IMG/VR virus record: IMGVR_UViG_3300025889_015384
Span: 1 to 40,227 of that record
Strand: one strand, 5' to 3'
DNA from: a virus
DNA: 40,227 bases
In this document: positions 1 to 8,499 of the stretch, one piece after another
Layout of the letters: the number at the start of each line of letters is the position of its first letter
How positions within the stretch are numbered: position 1 is the stretch's first letter
The notes under the pieces: model-generated
Seen by the model: the letters and a program-made list of their open reading frames with translations, nothing else
The model's database searches: none
What the model was told of the DNA's origin: nothing
Position numbers and translations under genes: made by a program

Positions 1-276
1 AACGCAGTGCCTGCAGGAATTTCAAATTCAAATCATGGATCTGCTAATACACCAAATGGAGATAATTTTAAAGGTGTTGAAGGAGATACATTTACAAATG
101 GTTCTGGAGCACCTCAACGAATTAAACAATCGATTGACCGAATTATATTACCTTTAGGAAGACGATTACCAAAAGGCACAAGTATAGGATTTAAATTAAC
201 ACCCCCTATAGGAACACAAAGTGCTCAAGCACTAGTAGTAACTCATTGGTGGTATGATAATGATACTGGAAATTAA
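1..276 (+). CDS. C-terminal part of a tandem virion-type paralogue (5' end outside window)
   Basis: The reading frame is open from the first base, so the gene begins upstream; the GTG at base 7 is probably just an internal valine. About 91 residues are visible. The end of the protein (LPKGTSIGFKLTPPIG) resembles the C-terminal blocks of the next three genes (IPKGSSLAVTYTPNG, FPKGSSLLLTVTPPT, LEKGSSVGVSITPPAG), so it is the first visible member of a tandem paralogous set. The blocks look like beta strands. The position upstream of tail genes suggests a virion surface or fibre protein, but no named family is recognised. Confidence 0.7.
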   Translation, partial: NAVPAGISNSNHGSANTPNGDNFKGVEGDTFTNGSGAPQRIKQSIDRIILPLGRRLPKGTSIGFKLTPPIGTQSAQALVVTHWWYDNDTGN

Positions 277-279
277 GAT

Positions 280-882
280 ATGGCAACAACAATACAAGAC
301 GGAACCGGAGAAGGATGGTCATTAAAGATAGACTCAGAAGGTAGATTATATAATCAAGCAGTTAGTGATACTGCAATTGAATATGCTGCTCAAGAGGGTC
401 GTGCTTTTAACCTCAACACACTATTTCTCCCTATCAGTAGCTCAGGTGAGAATGCTTTATTATATGTAAAAAATAATGAAGATGAAGATCTAGTTGTGGC
501 TGCTTGGTTTATAGGAACTGACTTTGCATCAGGATCTGCAACTAGACAAGGAATAGCAGCTGTATATGTTAATCCAACCGGAGGAACACTTATAGCATCA
601 GCTAGCGTAGTAACACCAGTTAACAGACGATTAGGTAGTGCTGAAACACTAGATGCTTTGATATATAAAGGAGGCGATGGCTATACAATTACAGGCCAAT
701 TGGCTGATCCAGTATTGTATCAAACACAAGGATCTTCAGCAAGAGCATTTGGTACAGTGTACATAACTATTCCTAAAGGATCATCCCTTGCAGTAACATA
801 TACACCAAATGGGGCAGAGCCGTTAGAAGTATACACTGGCTTCCAAGTATACAAACAAGATGCACAAAAACGAGAAAGCTAA
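280..882 (+). CDS. Tandem paralogue 2, putative virion surface/fibre protein
   Basis: This 200-residue protein has no signal peptide or membrane segment. It starts with an IQDGTGEGWSLKIDSEGRL block (residues 5-23) shared in pattern (DGTG-x4-K/V-I/V-D-x3-RL) with the two genes downstream, then a middle segment with LLYVKNNEDEDLVV, and a C-terminal IPKGSSLAVTYTP block. The predicted character is beta-rich and hydrophilic, as in phage decoration or fibre proteins. It begins 3 bases after the previous stop. The function is inferred only from context and paralogy. Confidence 0.75.
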   Translation: MATTIQDGTGEGWSLKIDSEGRLYNQAVSDTAIEYAAQEGRAFNLNTLFLPISSSGENALLYVKNNEDEDLVVAAWFIGTDFASGSATRQGIAAVYVNPTGGTLIASASVVTPVNRRLGSAETLDALIYKGGDGYTITGQLADPVLYQTQGSSARAFGTVYITIPKGSSLAVTYTPNGAEPLEVYTGFQVYKQDAQKRES

Positions 883-894
883 AAGGTTTAAGAT

Positions 895-1482
895 ATGGGA
901 TTTGAAATAAAAGACGGAACTGGTACTAGCTTTAAAGCAAAAATAGATGATACAAATAGACTCGATGTTCGAGGTGTTGTGGAAGAAGGACGTGTTGAAG
1001 GAGCAGCAAAAGGAGAAACTTATATTATAGGCTCTCCTATATTAACTCAAACTGGAGCAACTGAAAATGGATTATTGTATTTTCAATTTGATGAAGATTC
1101 AGAGTTTTATGCAACAACGTTTTCAGCTCAAGCTAGATTCACAACTAATGGTGATTTTAATAATTTCCTTATTCAAGCATATAGAGATATACCACCCTCA
1201 TCTTTAACAGGAACATGGGTTGATTTTACACCATTAAACACAAATTTTGGAAGTAGTAACGAATTAGCTGGAACCTTTAAATATGGCTCTCCAGCTGGTG
1301 CAACTGGTTTTACTGGCACTCCTATAATTCAATTACCTTTCCCAATAAACACTTTTAATCAAGTTAACACTGCATTAATTTTCCCAAAAGGATCATCATT
1401 ATTATTGACAGTAACACCCCCAACTAACAACACAGTAATGCCAGTAAACTTTAATATCACAGTATCAAAATTAAAATTATAA
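895..1482 (+). CDS. Tandem paralogue 3, putative virion surface/fibre protein
   Basis: This 195-residue protein has the same three blocks as its neighbours: IKDGTGTSFKAKIDDTNRL near the N terminus, LLYFQFDEDSEFYATTF in the middle and FPKGSSLLLTVTPPT near the C terminus. The start codon follows an AAAAGG stretch about 9 bases upstream, a plausible ribosome binding site. Divergence from its paralogues is large outside these blocks, so the duplication is old or the genes are under diversifying selection. No enzymatic motif is seen. A virion surface role is likely but unproven. Confidence 0.75.
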   Translation: MGFEIKDGTGTSFKAKIDDTNRLDVRGVVEEGRVEGAAKGETYIIGSPILTQTGATENGLLYFQFDEDSEFYATTFSAQARFTTNGDFNNFLIQAYRDIPPSSLTGTWVDFTPLNTNFGSSNELAGTFKYGSPAGATGFTGTPIIQLPFPINTFNQVNTALIFPKGSSLLLTVTPPTNNTVMPVNFNITVSKLKL

Positions 1483-1489
1483 GGAAATT

Positions 1490-2071
1490 ATGGGATTCAA
1501 TATAGAAGACGGAACAGGAAAAGGATATACAGTTGGGGTAAGCTCTGATAATAGATTATTAGCTTCTTCAATTAGTGAAACCATTTTTCAGTATAGTGCT
1601 GAAGAAGGAGATGCTTACTTTTTAGGCACACCTTTAATAACTCTAACAACTGCTGGAGAAAATGCAGTATTCTTTTTAGAAAATAATGAAGATGATACAA
1701 TAATTCTAGAAAACTTTTTTACTACCGCTACTACGGCATCTGGAGGTAGCCCAAATATGTATGGGATAAATTTCTATAAAAACCCAACAGCGATGTCTGT
1801 TGCAACAGCATCTGTAGCACTTAATCAGAATTTTGGATCTTCCAACACATTAGATGCAACTTTACAATATGGAGCCTCAGGATCTGCATTTACAGGTGGA
1901 ACACTTGCAGCTACATTATATGTACCTGTAGGACAATTTAATGAAATTCCTGCAAACCTAGTATTAGAAAAAGGTTCATCTGTCGGTGTATCTATTACTC
2001 CACCAGCAGGAAACACTTCAATGCCAGTACAATTTGGAGCAAGATCAATAATATATAGAGAATTATATTAA
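1490..2071 (+). CDS. Tandem paralogue 4, putative virion surface/fibre protein
   Basis: This 193-residue protein opens with IEDGTGKGYTVGVSSDNRL, contains VFFLENNEDDTIIL around the middle, and ends in a LEKGSSVGVSITPPAG block followed by PVQFGARSIIY. An AAGGAAATT stretch immediately before the ATG fits a Shine-Dalgarno site. Its stop codon overlaps the next start by one base (TAATG), so the two are probably translationally coupled. It belongs to the same tandem family as the three genes before it. Confidence 0.75.
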   Translation: MGFNIEDGTGKGYTVGVSSDNRLLASSISETIFQYSAEEGDAYFLGTPLITLTTAGENAVFFLENNEDDTIILENFFTTATTASGGSPNMYGINFYKNPTAMSVATASVALNQNFGSSNTLDATLQYGASGSAFTGGTLAATLYVPVGQFNEIPANLVLEKGSSVGVSITPPAGNTSMPVQFGARSIIYRELY

Positions 2072-2739
2072 TGTCAAGTAAAACTAGAATAGTAGATGAT
2101 AATAAGCAGGCTCTAATTGAGGATGGCGGATATATCCGTGTACAACCAGCACCTTTTCCACCTCAAGATGATAGAGATAAGCAGTTAATATTTCGTCAAT
2201 TTCTTACTTTAAATGGAGACGGAACAACTACTGATATGTTAGTGGATGGTTCTACTACTCCTCAAATATTTTCAATTGATGGTATTGCAAGAGCAGATAT
2301 TTACATTACTTCACTATCTTTTATTATAGCAGGAGATGGTATTGTATTAGGAGATGATTTTGCAGGTAGTGGAGCTGCTTTAACAAATGGAATGCGTTTG
2401 TATTATGAAGATAATAATGGTGAAGTAAATATAGGTACCTCTTTAACAACCAACTTTGATTTTATACGATTATGTCAAGGTAATCCTGCATTTGCAGATC
2501 CAACAGCCGGCCCATTTATCGCGCCTGCTATTCAAGGAGCGTCTGGTAAAGGTGTCTCCCCCGCAAATGGTATTCTTCCTGTACTAGATTTTCAGAAAAT
2601 ATTTGGATTCCAATACGGATTAAAAATTGCAAAAGGAACTAACAACAGATTAGTACTAGAGATTAATGACAACCTAACAACTGGATTAGGTGCAAATGCA
2701 GCATTTAACATCATTGCATATGGTTTTGAATTAAAATAA
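2071..2739 (+). CDS. Putative virion protein of unknown family
   Basis: This 222-residue protein begins with a segment reminiscent of the preceding family (RIVDDNKQALIEDGGYIRV) but lacks the DGTG and KGSS blocks. The rest is beta-rich, Gly/Asn/Asp-rich sequence (for example FSIDGIARADIYITSLSF and KGTNNRLVLEINDNL), typical of phage structural proteins. It overlaps the previous gene by one base and the SET-domain gene after it by one base, so it belongs to the same transcription unit. No catalytic motif or transmembrane segment is seen. Confidence 0.65.
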   Translation: MSSKTRIVDDNKQALIEDGGYIRVQPAPFPPQDDRDKQLIFRQFLTLNGDGTTTDMLVDGSTTPQIFSIDGIARADIYITSLSFIIAGDGIVLGDDFAGSGAALTNGMRLYYEDNNGEVNIGTSLTTNFDFIRLCQGNPAFADPTAGPFIAPAIQGASGKGVSPANGILPVLDFQKIFGFQYGLKIAKGTNNRLVLEINDNLTTGLGANAAFNIIAYGFELK

Positions 2740-3143
2740 TGTATTACCCTCCAACTAAAATATATGTGAAACCCGTAGAGGGTAAAGGTTTAGGAGTATT
2801 TGCACGAGAAGTAATTGCAGAAGGAGAAACCATAGAAATATGTCCTTTAATATCCTTAGGTAAAAACCCAGGCAATAAAACTCTAGATCCATTTTTCAAT
2901 TATCGATTTGGATATCCAAGAGAGGGAGCACATAACGGTAATCAAGATTTTGTAGTAGCTTGGGGATATGGCTCACTCTACAACCACTCACATTCTCCTA
3001 ATACAGATTGGATAGATCACCCTACAGAAAAAGCATTTCAGTTTGTTGCTATACGTGATATTAATGCCGAAGAAGAGCTATGTATAAATTATGGAGGTGA
3101 GCCATATTGGAAACATGGCCGGCAAGATATAAAAATAATTTGA
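2739..3143 (+). CDS. SET-domain protein (putative protein-lysine methyltransferase)
   Basis: This 134-residue protein is almost only a SET domain. GKGLGVFA (residues 15-22) is the N-terminal SET glycine motif, YNHSHSPN (81-88) matches the NHxxxPN S-adenosylmethionine-binding motif, and EELCINYGG (about 112-120) matches the C-terminal ELxxxYG motif with the catalytic tyrosine. SET proteins transfer methyl groups from SAM to lysine side chains. There is no post-SET cysteine cluster and no targeting domain. It overlaps the upstream virion-type gene by one base (TAATG), suggesting action on a virion or host protein made at the same time. The substrate is unknown. Confidence 0.85.
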   Translation: MYYPPTKIYVKPVEGKGLGVFAREVIAEGETIEICPLISLGKNPGNKTLDPFFNYRFGYPREGAHNGNQDFVVAWGYGSLYNHSHSPNTDWIDHPTEKAFQFVAIRDINAEEELCINYGGEPYWKHGRQDIKII

Positions 3144-3163
3144 TAATCAATCATATTTCCTTA

Positions 3164-3171
3164 TATTTATA
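3164..3171 (+). promoter_or_regulatory. TATTTATA motif ahead of the first T9SS-type gene
   Basis: TATTTATA stands 14 bases before the ATG of the next gene. It is one of several copies placed ahead of tail and neighbouring genes. Here it is also the loop region of an imperfect hairpin (TTCCTTATAT paired with ATATAAAGGAA) that would cover the AAAGGA ribosome binding site of the gene at 3186. The promoter role is inferred from recurrence only. Confidence 0.4.
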
Positions 3172-3185
3172 TATAAAGGAATATT

Positions 3186-4247
3186 ATGAAACAATTATTT
3201 TTAAGTTTATGGTTATTGGTTTCATTAAATATTTACGCACAAACAGAAACATTAGTCACATATGATAATGTAGAAGATTATGAATGGGGTGGATTTTGGT
3301 GGTCAGGCTTTGATGCTGGATATTTTACTAATGCCTCAGTATCAGGAAACACCAGTGCCGCATTATTAGGTTGGTCCAATGGTAATTCTGGGATAGAAGA
3401 TGATATATATTATCTACCAAATGTAACTGGGTTAGACCCATTTAAAGAACACGTGTTCAGATTTAGATTAGGGTCATATAGATTCACAGGAGGAAACACA
3501 GCTGGCGTAGATTCTCCAGATTTCGTTCAAGTTTATTTAAGTACCGATGGTGAATTGTCGTATACATCGGAAATAAGAATTAGAGGATATGGTAATGCTT
3601 ATTGGGATTACAACACAAACGCAGTGGCTTCTAAAATGGCGGATGGAACTCTTACAGAATTCCAACCATTGGCGGGAGGTAACAGAACTAATACAGGCGA
3701 CGGATATTCTGTAGTAGAATTATACATCCCAATGGGTGTAACACAAGTTGCTATTGATATCTATGCTCGAGTAAATGCATCTGGTGAAGAATGGTGGATA
3801 GATGATATGGGTCTTTCTGAAATAGATTATGGCACTCTGCCAGTTGAATTAACTTCTTTTACTGGCGAGAATGTTGGCAGAGACAATTATTTAACATGGA
3901 TAACAGAATCTGAAATAAATTGTGATTACTATGTAGTAGAAAGAAGTATAGATGGTAAAAATTGGGATATGGTTTCTACAACCAGCGGAATGGGTACAAC
4001 TAATGACATAACAGAATATGAAATTGTAGATAGAACTTATTTACCTGTAATCAATTATTATCGTTTAACACAATTTGATTTTAATGGAGAATCAGAAACA
4101 TTCAATATCATAAGTATTAATAATAATATTGATAGAAATAAACCTGTAAAAATTGTAAACCAAATTGGACAATTGGTATCAGAAAATACTAAAGGTCTTG
4201 TATTTGAGATTTATGATGATGGTTCTATTGTAAAAAAATATAAATAA
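3186..4247 (+). CDS. Secreted beta-sandwich protein with T9SS-associated C-terminal module
   Basis: This 353-residue protein starts with a clear Sec signal peptide (residues 1-18, hydrophobic LFLSLWLLVSLNIYA, cleavage before Q19). Residues about 20-215 are a Trp/Gly/Asn-rich beta domain. From residue 219 (PVELTSFTGE) there is a fibronectin-like module with VERSIDGKNWDMV, and the tail KIVNQIGQLVSENTKG then FEIYDDGSIVKKY resembles the short C-terminal segment of Bacteroidota proteins exported by the type IX secretion system. A signal peptide is not expected on a tail fibre assembled in the cytoplasm, so the product is probably exported to the surface of the infected cell. An AAAGGA site lies 7 bases before the ATG. 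Confidence 0.8.
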   Translation: MKQLFLSLWLLVSLNIYAQTETLVTYDNVEDYEWGGFWWSGFDAGYFTNASVSGNTSAALLGWSNGNSGIEDDIYYLPNVTGLDPFKEHVFRFRLGSYRFTGGNTAGVDSPDFVQVYLSTDGELSYTSEIRIRGYGNAYWDYNTNAVASKMADGTLTEFQPLAGGNRTNTGDGYSVVELYIPMGVTQVAIDIYARVNASGEEWWIDDMGLSEIDYGTLPVELTSFTGENVGRDNYLTWITESEINCDYYVVERSIDGKNWDMVSTTSGMGTTNDITEYEIVDRTYLPVINYYRLTQFDFNGESETFNIISINNNIDRNKPVKIVNQIGQLVSENTKGLVFEIYDDGSIVKKYK

Positions 4248-4250
4248 TTA

Positions 4251-4305
4251 AACTCAGCCGGCCCATGGCAAGATGGGGGTTTCGTGAAGATTCTTCAATT
4301 GAGTT
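4251..4305 (+). other. Possible structured RNA: three-way junction in the gap between the two T9SS-type genes
   Basis: The 75-base gap holds AACTCA (4251-4256) pairing with TGAGTT (4300-4305), enclosing two hairpins: CCCAT/ATGGG (4262-4266 with 4273-4277, lengthened by GCC/GGT across a two-base bulge) and TGAAG/CTTCA (4285-4289 with 4293-4297). It is much more GC-rich than its surroundings. There is no T-run, so it is not a normal terminator. I could not match it to a known riboswitch or ribozyme. Confidence 0.4.
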
Positions 4306-4322
4306 AATAACATACAATTATT

Positions 4323-5447
4323 ATGAAGAATTTATTTATCCTATTAATTTTTATACCTGTTATTTGTTTTTCACAAACATTAACTGTTAATAACAATCAA
4401 ACTTATATAACTTCCGGAAATGCAAGTTATTCTGATATCACATTAAATAATAATTCACTCTTACATGTAGTTAATCCCGATTCCATTTATTGTTCGGGAA
4501 ATGTAAGTTCTAGTAATGGAATAGGTATAACGATTGACGACGGTGGTATACTCCATATTGTCGGGACTTTATCAGGTAATAATAATATCCAATTAAATGT
4601 ATCAGGTAAGATAACTATAGGGTCTATAGATATTAACAATAATGGAATCCTAACTATATTAGGAAATGGTGAAGTATCTATTCTAGGAGATCTAACGGCA
4701 GAAAATGGTACGAATATTGAAATAGATTTTGATGGTACCTTAAGTGTTGGTGGCAATGTGATAATAGATGAAGCAACTTCTTCAGTTAATGTAAATGGAT
4801 CTTTTAATATAGATGGGTCTTATAATGGCCCCGCTTTTACAGGAGCCGGCACGGTAACCGAAAATGATATTTTGATTTATCCTAACACACTACCCGTAGA
4901 ATTTTTAGGAATGTCAATAAATTGTGAAAATGGAGGATATAATACAGTAACTTGGGAAACTGCTTCAGAAACTAATTCAGATTATTTTATATTAGAAAGA
5001 AGTCGAGATGGTATCCATTGGCTAGAAATAGCAGAAATGAAAGCTAAAGGAAATTCGACAAATGAATCACGATATACATTTTATGATCTAAAAGCAGGTC
5101 GTTATTTTGAAGGATATTATCAACTTACACAAATTGATTATGATGGAATGTTTGAAATATTTGATCCTATTACTGTACAATGTAAAACAGATGAGAAATA
5201 TGAAATCATGGCATATCCAAATCCAACCGAAGATAAAGTGTTAATCACTATAAATTCTTTAAAGGAATCACAAGTACAATTGAGCCTAATCACTCTTACT
5301 GGCCAATCATTAAAAACACAAACTATTACTTTAGATCGAGGTATTAATTCGTTTCCATATGATTTATCAGAATATAACAAAGGAATGTATATAATAAATG
5401 TTGTTGATACTGATATAATTCAAAATATTTCCATTACAAAAAAATAA
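4323..5447 (+). CDS. Secreted protein with type A T9SS sorting domain
   Basis: This 374-residue protein has a signal peptide (residues 1-17, FILLIFIPVICFS, cleavage before Q18), then an Asn/Ile/Gly-rich repetitive region (about 20-185) with the look of a right-handed beta helix. A fibronectin-like module begins at PVEFLGM (about 191) and includes LERSRDGIHWLEI. Residues 298-374 form a type A T9SS sorting domain: YPNPTEDKVLI at its start, GQSLKTQTI in the middle and KGMYIINVVD near the end. In Bacteroidota this domain directs cargo through the outer membrane and is normally cleaved off. It is paralogous in architecture to the gene before it. It may be a host-derived surface protein. Confidence 0.85.
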   Translation: MKNLFILLIFIPVICFSQTLTVNNNQTYITSGNASYSDITLNNNSLLHVVNPDSIYCSGNVSSSNGIGITIDDGGILHIVGTLSGNNNIQLNVSGKITIGSIDINNNGILTILGNGEVSILGDLTAENGTNIEIDFDGTLSVGGNVIIDEATSSVNVNGSFNIDGSYNGPAFTGAGTVTENDILIYPNTLPVEFLGMSINCENGGYNTVTWETASETNSDYFILERSRDGIHWLEIAEMKAKGNSTNESRYTFYDLKAGRYFEGYYQLTQIDYDGMFEIFDPITVQCKTDEKYEIMAYPNPTEDKVLITINSLKESQVQLSLITLTGQSLKTQTITLDRGINSFPYDLSEYNKGMYIINVVDTDIIQNISITKK

Positions 5448-5450
5448 TAT

Positions 5451-5642
5451 ATGAAAAAAGAAGTTTTAGTTCGGTTTGCGAATGAATCATATCATTCCAC
5501 AGTTATACTAGTTGATCCTGCAAATTTTAAAGATGCTGTGATATTTCCCCGAGAAGTATTTGTAACCATTGACGGCGTTCGAGTTGCAATGCTTCGTGAA
5601 GAATATGAAAATGCGATACAAGATTTGGATATAGCAGAATAA
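5451..5642 (+). CDS. Small conserved-looking protein of unknown function
   Basis: This 63-residue soluble protein (VLVRFANESYHSTVILVDP near the start, PREVFVTIDGVRVAMLREEY in the middle) starts 3 bases after the previous stop. Alternating hydrophobic residues suggest a small beta-sheet fold. There is no signal peptide, membrane span or catalytic motif. It sits between the T9SS-type genes and the sheath gene. The function is not recognised. Confidence 0.6.
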   Translation: MKKEVLVRFANESYHSTVILVDPANFKDAVIFPREVFVTIDGVRVAMLREEYENAIQDLDIAE

Positions 5643-5665
5643 GTTCTTATTATAATAATAAAACA

Positions 5666-5938
5666 ATGGCAACTAGAAAACTAGACAAAACTGATTTAGA
5701 ACAACTCACTGAATTACAAGATTCATATCAACGTGTAACAGCTCAAATAGCTAATTGCACTATAGATGAAGAGTTATTATCCGAGCAAATTGAAACGGTT
5801 CAAAAAGAAAAACGATTTCAACTGCAGCAGTTCAAAGATCTCCAACAACAAGAATCCAATTTAATTTCCTCCCTCAAAGAAAAATACGGAGATGGCGAAA
5901 TAAATTTAGCTGAAGGCATATTTATATCTCAAGACTAA
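5666..5938 (+). CDS. Small coiled-coil protein, tail-module neighbour
   Basis: This 90-residue protein is mostly a predicted coiled coil (residues about 8-72, Gln/Glu/Leu heptads such as LQDSYQRVTAQIANCTIDEE), ending in KEKYGDGEINLAEGIFI. Small coiled-coil proteins ending in a KYG-G-I-(D/N)L-x2-G pattern are, as I recall, common next to structural genes in marine T4-like phages. It lies just before the sheath gene. A chaperone or minor virion role is possible; nothing in the sequence decides. Confidence 0.6.
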   Translation: MATRKLDKTDLEQLTELQDSYQRVTAQIANCTIDEELLSEQIETVQKEKRFQLQQFKDLQQQESNLISSLKEKYGDGEINLAEGIFISQD

Positions 5939-5959
5939 CTGTTAGAGCTTTTAATAACA

Positions 5960-5967
5960 TATTTATA
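5960..5967 (+). promoter_or_regulatory. TATTTATA motif ahead of the tail sheath gene
   Basis: TATTTATA in the 65-base gap, 36 bases before the sheath ATG, is followed by an AAGGAAAG ribosome binding site. It is a candidate late-promoter element by recurrence ahead of tail genes. Confidence 0.45.
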
Positions 5968-6003
5968 TAATATAATCACAATAAAATTAAGGAAAGAAGT
6001 TAA

Positions 6004-8478
6004 ATGGCAGAAAGAATAGTAACGCCTGGCGTCTATACAAGAGAAATAGACCAGTCGTTTTTACCTCTAGCAATTCAAGAAATTGGAGCAGCAATTGTCG
6101 GGTCTACTGTAAAAGGTCCGGCTCTTATTCCTACTACGGTTTCTTCGTATGCAGAATTTGAAAGAATATTTGGATCATTCACAGATGAATCATATGTACC
6201 ATATGTAGTACAAGATTATTTACGTGGAGGAGCTCCGAATATCACAGTAACCCGTTTATTATATGAAGATGGATATGATTTAGAAAATGGCGTAATTGCA
6301 ATCACATCAACATCAGCATCTACCGCAGTTGTAACACATCTATTACATCCGACGCAACCAGTAAACGTTGCTGCAGATTTATTAATAGACTCTTCATTAG
6401 CAGATGACGTGTCAGGATCTTTTGCAATATCAATAACAGGTTCATATTCAGACAATTTAAATACAGACGTACCTGGATTTACTAACTTTACATTATACCC
6501 TACACCAAATACTCCGGTATCCGCATCAGTTGTAGCAGGCGATAATGATTATTTAAGCAAAGTATTTGGAAAGACTCCTAAATCAAGTGAATATCCAGTA
6601 TATGTGCAATATGAAAATAATAACGCCGTAGGAATATTTGACAACCTCGGAGATGTAGCTGTTACTGCAGAAGTATTAGCAGGATATGATTTTGCTCAAG
6701 ATTATTCTACTGCTGCAACACCATGGATTACATCACAGAAAATTGGTAGCTCAGTTATTAACTTGTTAAAATTTCATACCATATCACACGGTACTGCAGT
6801 TAATTATGAAACAAAAATTGGTATCCGTAACATTCGATTAGCTTCAGAAGTAGCAGATCCTAATGGATATGGAACATTTACAGTTGAAGTGCGTCGTGTA
6901 AATTCATCTAATATTCCGCCACAATATCAATCAGTATATAATAGTAATGATACAGATTTGAATCCGGAAATTGTTGAAACATATCAAAATGTAAACTTAG
7001 ATCCAGATTCTCCAAGATATGTAGCTCGAGTAATTGGTGATCAATATCAAACATTGGATGCAGACGGAAACATCGTTATTAACGGAGATTATGAAAATGC
7101 ATCTAAATATGTTAGAGTACAGGTTGCAGAATCAGTTGAAAATAAAAGTGCCGATAAAACATTGGTACCGTTTGGATTCCGAGCATTGCTATCGCCAATA
7201 CCTAACACATCTGCAGGAAACAATTTAGCTGCAGCTACTTATAGAACATCACAAACTGTTGGTGGTTCATTCAATTCAAGTAACACACATGGATTTGATT
7301 TTACGGCGGAGCCTAATTTAGTATATTTAGCACCTACTCCAGCAACTGGAGCTACAACAGGAAGTAACACTGATTTCTATTTAGGTGACGTATCACAAAG
7401 TGCCAACGCCGGATTCCCGAATACAACTAATGCATATAGTGGTTCATTGCAAGCAGCTTTAACAGGTGGAACATTTACTAGCAATGTAGCATTAGCAACA
7501 CGTAACTTTATTATGCCAATGCAAGGTGGTTTTGATGGAGCTCGTCCTAACTTGCCTAAGTTTTCTGGAGGAAATATCAAAGATAATAATACATTTGGAT
7601 TTGACTGCCGCGGAGCATCTACCACAGGTACATTATCATATAAAAAAGCATTTGCTCTTCTTAGCAACACTGATTATTATGATATGAACATGTTGTTAAC
7701 ACCTGGTATCATTCATAATTTGCATAGCAACGTTAGTAATGCTGCAAGACAATTGGCTGAACAAAGAGAAGATACGTTCTATGTTTTAGATTTAGTTGCA
7801 CTAGAAGATAGTATTTCTACGGTAATATCTGAAGCAAACAATATCGATTCTAGTTATACTGCTGCATATTATCCATGGTGTAAAATTCAAGATCCTAGAA
7901 ACGGTCGTCCAACATGGGTACCTGCATCTGTAGTGATGCCTGGTGTAATAGCATTCAATGACGCTAATGCAGCTCCATGGTATGCCCCTGCAGGCTTGAA
8001 TAGAGGTGGTTTAACCACGGTTCAAAAAACATATAAGAATTTGAGCCCAACTCAAAAAGGAGATTTGTATGAAGCACGTATCAACCCAATAGCGAACTTC
8101 CCAAACCTAGGAATTGCAGTATGGGGTCAAAAAACACTTCAAGCCCGACCAAGTGCATTGGATCGTGTAAATGTGAGACGTTTGCTTATTGCAGTTAAGA
8201 AGTTTATTGCTTCATCAACGCAATTCTTAGTATTCGAACAAAACACAGATGCAACCAGAAACAAATTCTTGAACATTGTTAATCCATATTTAGAACAAGT
8301 TAAAAATGAACAAGGATTATTTGCATTCCGAGTGAAAATGGATGCTGAAAATAATACTCCGGATTTAATAGATCAAAATATTTTATACGGACAAATATTT
8401 TTACAACCAACTCGAACCGCAGAATTTATTATTCTAGATTTCAATATTCAACCAACAGGAGCTTCTTTCCCTGAATAG
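6004..8478 (+). CDS. 18: Tail sheath protein (T4 gp18-like)
   Basis: This 824-residue protein forms the contractile sheath. The N terminus TPGVYTREIDQS (about 7-18) followed by IGAAIVGSTVKGPALIPTTV is the usual T4-type sheath opening. The C terminus (about 690-824, YLEQVKNEQGLFAFRVKMD, then QIFLQPTRTAEFIILDF) is the conserved interlocking domain. It is longer than T4 gp18 (659 residues), the extra lying in the central exposed domains. Its partners are the tube protein next door and the baseplate proteins downstream. AAGGAAAG stands upstream of the ATG, and a strong hairpin-plus-T-run follows the gene. Confidence 0.95.
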   Translation: MAERIVTPGVYTREIDQSFLPLAIQEIGAAIVGSTVKGPALIPTTVSSYAEFERIFGSFTDESYVPYVVQDYLRGGAPNITVTRLLYEDGYDLENGVIAITSTSASTAVVTHLLHPTQPVNVAADLLIDSSLADDVSGSFAISITGSYSDNLNTDVPGFTNFTLYPTPNTPVSASVVAGDNDYLSKVFGKTPKSSEYPVYVQYENNNAVGIFDNLGDVAVTAEVLAGYDFAQDYSTAATPWITSQKIGSSVINLLKFHTISHGTAVNYETKIGIRNIRLASEVADPNGYGTFTVEVRRVNSSNIPPQYQSVYNSNDTDLNPEIVETYQNVNLDPDSPRYVARVIGDQYQTLDADGNIVINGDYENASKYVRVQVAESVENKSADKTLVPFGFRALLSPIPNTSAGNNLAAATYRTSQTVGGSFNSSNTHGFDFTAEPNLVYLAPTPATGATTGSNTDFYLGDVSQSANAGFPNTTNAYSGSLQAALTGGTFTSNVALATRNFIMPMQGGFDGARPNLPKFSGGNIKDNNTFGFDCRGASTTGTLSYKKAFALLSNTDYYDMNMLLTPGIIHNLHSNVSNAARQLAEQREDTFYVLDLVALEDSISTVISEANNIDSSYTAAYYPWCKIQDPRNGRPTWVPASVVMPGVIAFNDANAAPWYAPAGLNRGGLTTVQKTYKNLSPTQKGDLYEARINPIANFPNLGIAVWGQKTLQARPSALDRVNVRRLLIAVKKFIASSTQFLVFEQNTDATRNKFLNIVNPYLEQVKNEQGLFAFRVKMDAENNTPDLIDQNILYGQIFLQPTRTAEFIILDFNIQPTGASFPE

Positions 8479-8499
8479 AATAATAAAATAAATAAAAAC

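Noticed and set aside
4251-4305. Hammerhead ribozyme or preQ1 riboswitch for the three-way junction
   Set aside because: The hammerhead core (CUGANGA and GAAA) is missing and no preQ1 aptamer consensus is visible; the element is reported only as unexplained structure.
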